Origin: Clostridia bacterium | GTDB taxonomy: Bacteria > Bacillota > Clostridia > Oscillospirales > CAG-272 | Direction of reading: 5' to 3' | NCBI GenBank assembly: GCA_017504335.1 | Contig: JAFVRI010000276.1 | Coordinates: 1-17,487 of the forward strand | Length of the DNA: 17,487 bases | Shown here: positions 14,093-17,487 of the stretch, in pieces | How the letters are laid out: each line of letters begins with the position of its first letter | Position numbering within the stretch: the stretch's first letter is position 1 | The notes under the pieces: model-generated | What the model was told of the DNA's origin: nothing | The model's database searches: none | The model's input: only the letters and a program-made list of their open reading frames with translations | Position numbers and translations under genes: made by a program

Positions 14093-14500
14093 TCATGAAT
14101 GCTCATGGCAATGATCGGTAAAAAAGCCCTCCAGATTGATTTCATAGATTCCTTCCTCGTTTTGCTTGAAGCCGATGGCACGAAGCAGACGGTCATCGGT
14201 CACGGATCCCTTGAAGTAGGCGCGATGCACACCGCAGAGATCGATGAAGTTGAGGGTGCCCCGTCCCATCACGAAGAGTGCCTCAAAATCGCTGCATTCC
14301 GCATCTTCCTTATGGTCGGTGACGGTAGCGAGATCGTAGAGGAATCCGCCCTCGGCGGTCAGCTTGAATTGGCAGATGCCAACCAGTTCATCATCAACCG
14401 ATGCGGCATATGCCAGCAAGTCGGGCTGATAGGTAATGTTGCATTTTTTGCAGATTTCTTCTTGTGTTGCTTTCGATTGAATGGGTAAGATTTTTAGCAT
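14093..14500 (-). CDS. Small GNAT-like acetyltransferase
   Basis: The 135-residue protein has a pattern typical of the GNAT fold: 'LLAYAASVDDELVGICQFKL' (strand pair), then 'GFLYDLATVTDH', then 'FEALFVMGRGTLNFIDLCG' (helix) and 'DDRLLRAIGFKQNEEGIYEI' near the end. It lacks a clear R/Q-x-x-G-x-G/A acetyl-CoA loop; 'KEDAECSDFEAL' stands at that place, so it could be a divergent or inactive member. I chose the ATG at 14500 because AAAGGACC precedes it at good spacing; longer in-frame starts would run into rluB. It lies 34 nt after rluB and is probably the last gene of that operon. The target is unknown. Confidence 0.65.
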   Translation of the reverse strand: MLKILPIQSKATQEEICKKCNITYQPDLLAYAASVDDELVGICQFKLTAEGGFLYDLATVTDHKEDAECSDFEALFVMGRGTLNFIDLCGVHRAYFKGSVTDDRLLRAIGFKQNEEGIYEINLEGFFTDHCHEHS

Positions 14501-14534
14501 GGCAGGTCCTTTCTTTCGGAATAATGGCTTGTCC

Positions 14535-15272
14535 TTATGAGAGAGAGGTGATCTCTCCTCGGAGATAAGCAAGCTCCTTGTCGGTGAGCTTGCGATAGGT
14601 ACCGACGGGAAGATTACCCAGTTGAATCTCTCCGATGGCAATGCGGCTGAGCCGCGTCACGGTCAGATGACAGATTTCGCACATTTTGCGGATCTGTCTG
14701 TTTCGTCCTTCGTACAAACGCATAGAGAGGACGGTTTCATTGGATTCCCGATCGTAGGAGATCGGTTCGGTTTCCACGGGCAAAATCCGATAGCCGTCCA
14801 GATCCATAGGCGCGCGAAGCGCTTCCAGTACTTCCTTTGAAACGGTTCCCTTGACCCAAACGCGGTAAATTTTCGGAATCTCATGGCGAGGATGGGTCAA
14901 GCGGTTGGCAAGATCTCCGTCGTCGGTGAAGAGAAGCAGACCGTCCGAGTCCATGTCGAGCCGTCCTACGGGGTAGACCCGTCGATCGGCAGAGGCAATC
15001 AGCTCTGCCACGGTCCGTCTGCCACGGTCATCGTGGAGGGTGGTCAGGTATCCTCTCGGCTTGTTCAAAAGCAGGCAGATCCGCTCTGCTTCGGACGGGC
15101 GAAGGAGCTTGCCCTTATATTCGACCCGATCACGGTCGGGGTCGATACGCATACCGAGGGTAGCGACCTCGCCATTGACGCGAACCCGCCCCAAGCGGAT
15201 CTCCTCCTCGGCGGCGCGTCGGGAGAGAACACCGCAATCGGTAAAATATTTTTGCAGCTTAATGGGTTCCAT
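14535..15272 (-). CDS. rluB: RluB-type 23S rRNA pseudouridine synthase
   Basis: The 245-residue protein has an N-terminal S4 RNA-binding domain (about 3-60, 'LQKYFTDCGVLSRRAAEEEI') and an RsuA/RluB/RluE catalytic domain. The catalytic Asp106 is in G103-R-L-D106, within the 'VYPVGRLDMDSDGLLLFTDD' block. The family signature 'EGRNRQIRKMCE' is present. It converts one uridine of 23S rRNA helix 89 to pseudouridine during ribosome assembly. The ATG at 15272 is preceded by AAAGGAA; the earlier in-frame codons lack a site and overlap dacF. It lies 13 nt after the dacF stop, so the two are co-transcribed. RsuA-type specificity cannot be fully excluded. Confidence 0.9.
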   Translation of the reverse strand: MEPIKLQKYFTDCGVLSRRAAEEEIRLGRVRVNGEVATLGMRIDPDRDRVEYKGKLLRPSEAERICLLLNKPRGYLTTLHDDRGRRTVAELIASADRRVYPVGRLDMDSDGLLLFTDDGDLANRLTHPRHEIPKIYRVWVKGTVSKEVLEALRAPMDLDGYRILPVETEPISYDRESNETVLSMRLYEGRNRQIRKMCEICHLTVTRLSRIAIGEIQLGNLPVGTYRKLTDKELAYLRGEITSLS

Positions 15273-15285
15273 GATATGTTCCTTT

Positions 15286-16431
15286 TCACGGATTTGATTG
15301 ACCGCCATCCAAGAGACGGTCAAGAAGGGAGAGGGATGGCTTTTTCTCTACCGATTCGGTGGCATACAGAATAGAACTGACCGACCGATCTCCCGCCATA
15401 AGGGTCATCCTGCACACAGACTGTCCTGATTGAACGGGGGCATACAAAAAGCGCCCCACGCTTTCAATGAGAATTTTCGGTGTCCCGTGATCCTTGGGTA
15501 AAAGGAGCGAGAGCGCTGTTGCGTTGGTCAAAATCACTTCCTTCTCCTTACCTCCCACAACGGGGAAGGAGTGAGAATATGCTCCCGAGGGGGCAAAGGT
15601 AAATCGCCGATAGGCGGAAAACCCGAAATCCAGCATAGCGGTGTGATCGCGCCAATCATCGGGGGCGTCCAAGGTAACGGCAATCAGGGTCATGCCGTCC
15701 CGCTCCGCCGCACTGACCAGAGTTCGGCCTGTTTTCTTGGTGAAGCCCGTTTTGACACCGATGGCACCCTTGTAGGATTTCAAAAGCTTGTTATGATTAC
15801 AAAGCAAGCGGACATCGGGAATGCCGTCATGAGGGATCTTTTTGGTATAAGTGGACACGATCTCCCGAAAAAGCGGGATCGACAGCGCTCTTGCCGCAAT
15901 GCGAGCCAGCTCCTCTGCCGTGGTATAGTGCTCCTCATGGTAGAGGCCGTGGGGATTTTCAAAGCGGGTGCTTTGAAGTCCCATTTCTCTTGCCGTTTGA
16001 TTCATAAGATCGCAAAAGCGTTCCTCACTTCCACCTACCGCAATGGCAATGGCGGTGGCGGCATCGTTAGCGGAGGAAAGCATGAGAGCATAGAGTAGCT
16101 CACGAAGCGTCATCGTCTCGCCTTCAATCAAATAGATGGAGGAGCCTTCGATTCCTACCGCTTCCTTAGGGATGGTTACGGTTTGGTCGGGATCTGCTTG
16201 TTCCAAAGCCACAAGAGCCGTCATGATCTTGGTGGTGCTTGCCATTCCCATGGGGAGATGTGCATTTTTTTCAAATAAGACCTCACCGCTTTCCGCTTCG
16301 ATCAGAACAGCCGCTTTGGCGGATACCGACGGAGGGGAAGGGCTTTCCTTAGCAGGTACGGCACGGATTGGCGTACAACAACAAAGCCCTACCGTAAGGG
16401 TAAGCAGAAAGCAGAAAAGCTTTTTTGACAT
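15286..16431 (-). CDS. dacF: DacF-type D-alanyl-D-alanine carboxypeptidase (PBP, S11)
   Basis: This is a 381-residue secreted penicillin-binding protein. An N-terminal signal peptide (about 1-24, 'FCFLLTLTVGLCCC') precedes the S11 domain, with motifs S65-T-T-K68, S120-A-N122 and K227-T-G229. A C-terminal beta domain follows (about 275-350). It trims D-Ala from peptidoglycan stem peptides; DacF homologues act on the spore cortex. The ATG at 16431 is chosen because GAGGTGAT precedes it; a GTG at 16440 lies inside that site. The 84-nt gap upstream holds a TATAAT on the minus strand (16478-16483) with GCATGT 17 nt before it, a weak promoter candidate. The gerW neighbour supports a sporulation role. 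Confidence 0.9.
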   Translation of the reverse strand: MSKKLFCFLLTLTVGLCCCTPIRAVPAKESPSPPSVSAKAAVLIEAESGEVLFEKNAHLPMGMASTTKIMTALVALEQADPDQTVTIPKEAVGIEGSSIYLIEGETMTLRELLYALMLSSANDAATAIAIAVGGSEERFCDLMNQTAREMGLQSTRFENPHGLYHEEHYTTAEELARIAARALSIPLFREIVSTYTKKIPHDGIPDVRLLCNHNKLLKSYKGAIGVKTGFTKKTGRTLVSAAERDGMTLIAVTLDAPDDWRDHTAMLDFGFSAYRRFTFAPSGAYSHSFPVVGGKEKEVILTNATALSLLLPKDHGTPKILIESVGRFLYAPVQSGQSVCRMTLMAGDRSVSSILYATESVEKKPSLSLLDRLLDGGQSNP

Positions 16432-16515
16432 AGGGATCACCTCATGATGCGCGGATTTCCGCAGAGCGGGATGCTACATTATATAAGGTCATCCGTGAAA
16501 ACATGCGAGGAAAGC

Positions 16516-16932
16516 TTAAAAATCCTCTTCGTCGTGGTTCTTGGTGAAAAGATCCTTGATGCGTCCGATGATGTCGGGAGCGCGCTCTACCAGATCCGCG
16601 ATCTGGTCGACGGGATCGGGCTTGCCCTTTTGGTTGACGGGAAGAAAATCGACAGCTCCGCTTTCATCCACAATGAGGAAGCCGACGGGAGATACGGTCA
16701 GACCGGTTCCACCGCCACCGCCAAAGTTCTGAGGACGAGGCTGAGCATCCTTTTTCGGGTTGTAATCCACACCGCCCGAGGCGATTCCCACGGCGATCTT
16801 GGAAATGGGAATGATGGTGGTTCCGCTGTTGGTGACGATGGGATCACCAATGACGGTGTTGGCGTCTACCATAGAGCGGATGTTTTCCATGGACGAGCGA
16901 ATAATCTCCGGAATTTTGTTTTCGTTTGCCAT
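16516..16932 (-). CDS. gerW: GerW/YtfJ sporulation protein
   Basis: The 138-residue protein fits the YtfJ/GerW family. There is a helical N-terminus, then 'VIGDPIVTNSGTTIIPISKI', a glycine-rich loop ('GGGGGTGLTVSPVGFLIV') and a charged C-terminal tail. In B. subtilis it is made in the forespore and is needed for normal spore germination with L-alanine; the biochemical role is not settled. The ATG at 16932 follows AAAGGAATC. Its order between a DUF2953 gene and dacF is a familiar Firmicutes arrangement. The longer in-frame start at 16965 is rejected because the strong site lies downstream of it. Confidence 0.9.
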   Translation of the reverse strand: MANENKIPEIIRSSMENIRSMVDANTVIGDPIVTNSGTTIIPISKIAVGIASGGVDYNPKKDAQPRPQNFGGGGGTGLTVSPVGFLIVDESGAVDFLPVNQKGKPDPVDQIADLVERAPDIIGRIKDLFTKNHDEEDF

Positions 16933-16990
16933 AGCATTGATTCCTTTCGGTATAATAAATTTCAAGATTCTTTATATTAGGGAAAATCTG

Positions 16991-17487
16991 TCAATGAGTG
17001 GGGGTGGATTCCTTCTCGGAGTCCTCCTCCTGTTGGGAAGGAGCGGGTGCGTTTATCTTGTGCTTGACGAAGCGCCATAGAGCAGAGAGGGCAATATCCA
17101 GCACATGCCAGACGCGAAGGGATACCGAGAGATGCAAATCAAGGCTCGGTGTATCGGATAGAAAGTCGGTTTCTACCGACAGATCCTCTTCTCGGGGCAG
17201 AGAGAATTGCTTGGCGGATTGGATCAAGGGAAGCAGTGTCGAGAGCGCTCCCGTGATGGCACCGTAGGCGATGGCGGTGCTTGCCGCATCCGAGGTGGCA
17301 ATCTTGATATTCAGACGCTTCAGATCGATCCGAATGTGCTTAAAGAATTTGCCAAGAACGATTTTGAGCAGGGAGGTGATCAGGCGAAGCAAAGAGAGGA
17401 TCTCGGAGACACTCTTCTTTTTCTTGGTTGCCTTTTTTTCTTCCTTTTCTTTTTTCTTTTGACGGGCCTCTGCCGCTTTCTTTTCGA
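16991..17487 (-). CDS. DUF2953 protein, C-terminal part (cut by right edge)
   Basis: The frame is open from the right edge to a stop at 16991, giving about 164 residues. The visible part starts with a Lys/Glu-rich linker of some 25 residues ('KKKEKEEKKATKKKK'). It continues with the DUF2953 core: 'FKHIRIDLKRLNIKIATSDAA', 'AIAYGAITGALSTLLPLI', 'LDLHLSVSLRVWHVLDIALSAL'. The family is membrane-associated and lies beside gerW in many spore formers, where it corresponds to B. subtilis YtfI; the function is unknown. The N-terminal membrane segment is presumably outside the window. The gene ends 58 nt before the gerW start and is very likely in the same operon. Confidence 0.85.
   Translation of the reverse strand, partial: EKKAAEARQKKKEKEEKKATKKKKSVSEILSLLRLITSLLKIVLGKFFKHIRIDLKRLNIKIATSDAASTAIAYGAITGALSTLLPLIQSAKQFSLPREEDLSVETDFLSDTPSLDLHLSVSLRVWHVLDIALSALWRFVKHKINAPAPSQQEEDSEKESTPTH

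Noticed and set aside
14501..14641. Extended start for the GNAT-like protein
   Set aside because: It would overlap the end of rluB; AAAGGACC lies before the ATG at 14500.
16451..16462. Small GCGG/CCGC hairpin before dacF
   Set aside because: A 4-bp stem with no T tract is too weak to call a terminator or regulator.

Overview
The window looks like chromosomal DNA of an anaerobic, spore-forming Clostridia (Firmicutes), probably a gut lineage. The evidence is the sporulation proteins SpoIVB, GerW/YtfJ and a DacF-type carboxypeptidase, a DUF2953 gene next to gerW, a glycyl-radical enzyme, a CpsB-type PHP phosphatase, and strong AAGGAGG-type ribosome sites. No rRNA, tRNA, CRISPR array or intact transposase was seen.

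Left third (1-5318), accessory-looking and by eye richer in A+T. Two 'AraC regulator plus divergent target' modules sit here. Module 1 is the N-terminal part of a pyruvate-formate-lyase-like glycyl-radical enzyme (it runs off the left edge) and a divergent AraC regulator, with back-to-back promoters and a 15-nt palindrome inside the enzyme promoter. Module 2 is a 769-residue QueG-like iron-sulfur protein made of three repeats, the middle one lacking the cluster cysteines, and its own divergent AraC regulator. Between the modules lies a scar: inverted short repeats, a three-arm hairpin system, a REP-like palindrome and a 143-nt copy of the 3' end of spoIVB.

Centre (5319-11577). An intact spoIVB has a sigma-G-like promoter. 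A MarR-controlled operon follows: marR, then two half-size ABC exporters forming an asymmetric heterodimer, then a nuclease-like protein of unknown role. All three junctions are ATGA overlaps. The operon ends in a terminator shared with the opposing operon.

Right (11576-17487, all minus strand). A capsule-type phosphoregulatory operon (cpsC-cpsD-cpsB: chain-length adaptor, tyrosine kinase, PHP tyrosine phosphatase) has no glycosyltransferases beside it in the window. Upstream of it is a core cluster: DUF2953 protein (cut by the right edge), gerW, dacF, rluB and a small GNAT-like protein.

Most striking is that the QueG-like/AraC module is bracketed by the intact spoIVB 3' end and a diverged second copy of it (122 of 143 bases identical by hand alignment). 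This suggests that accessory DNA was added immediately downstream of spoIVB, where spo0A often lies in Firmicutes.
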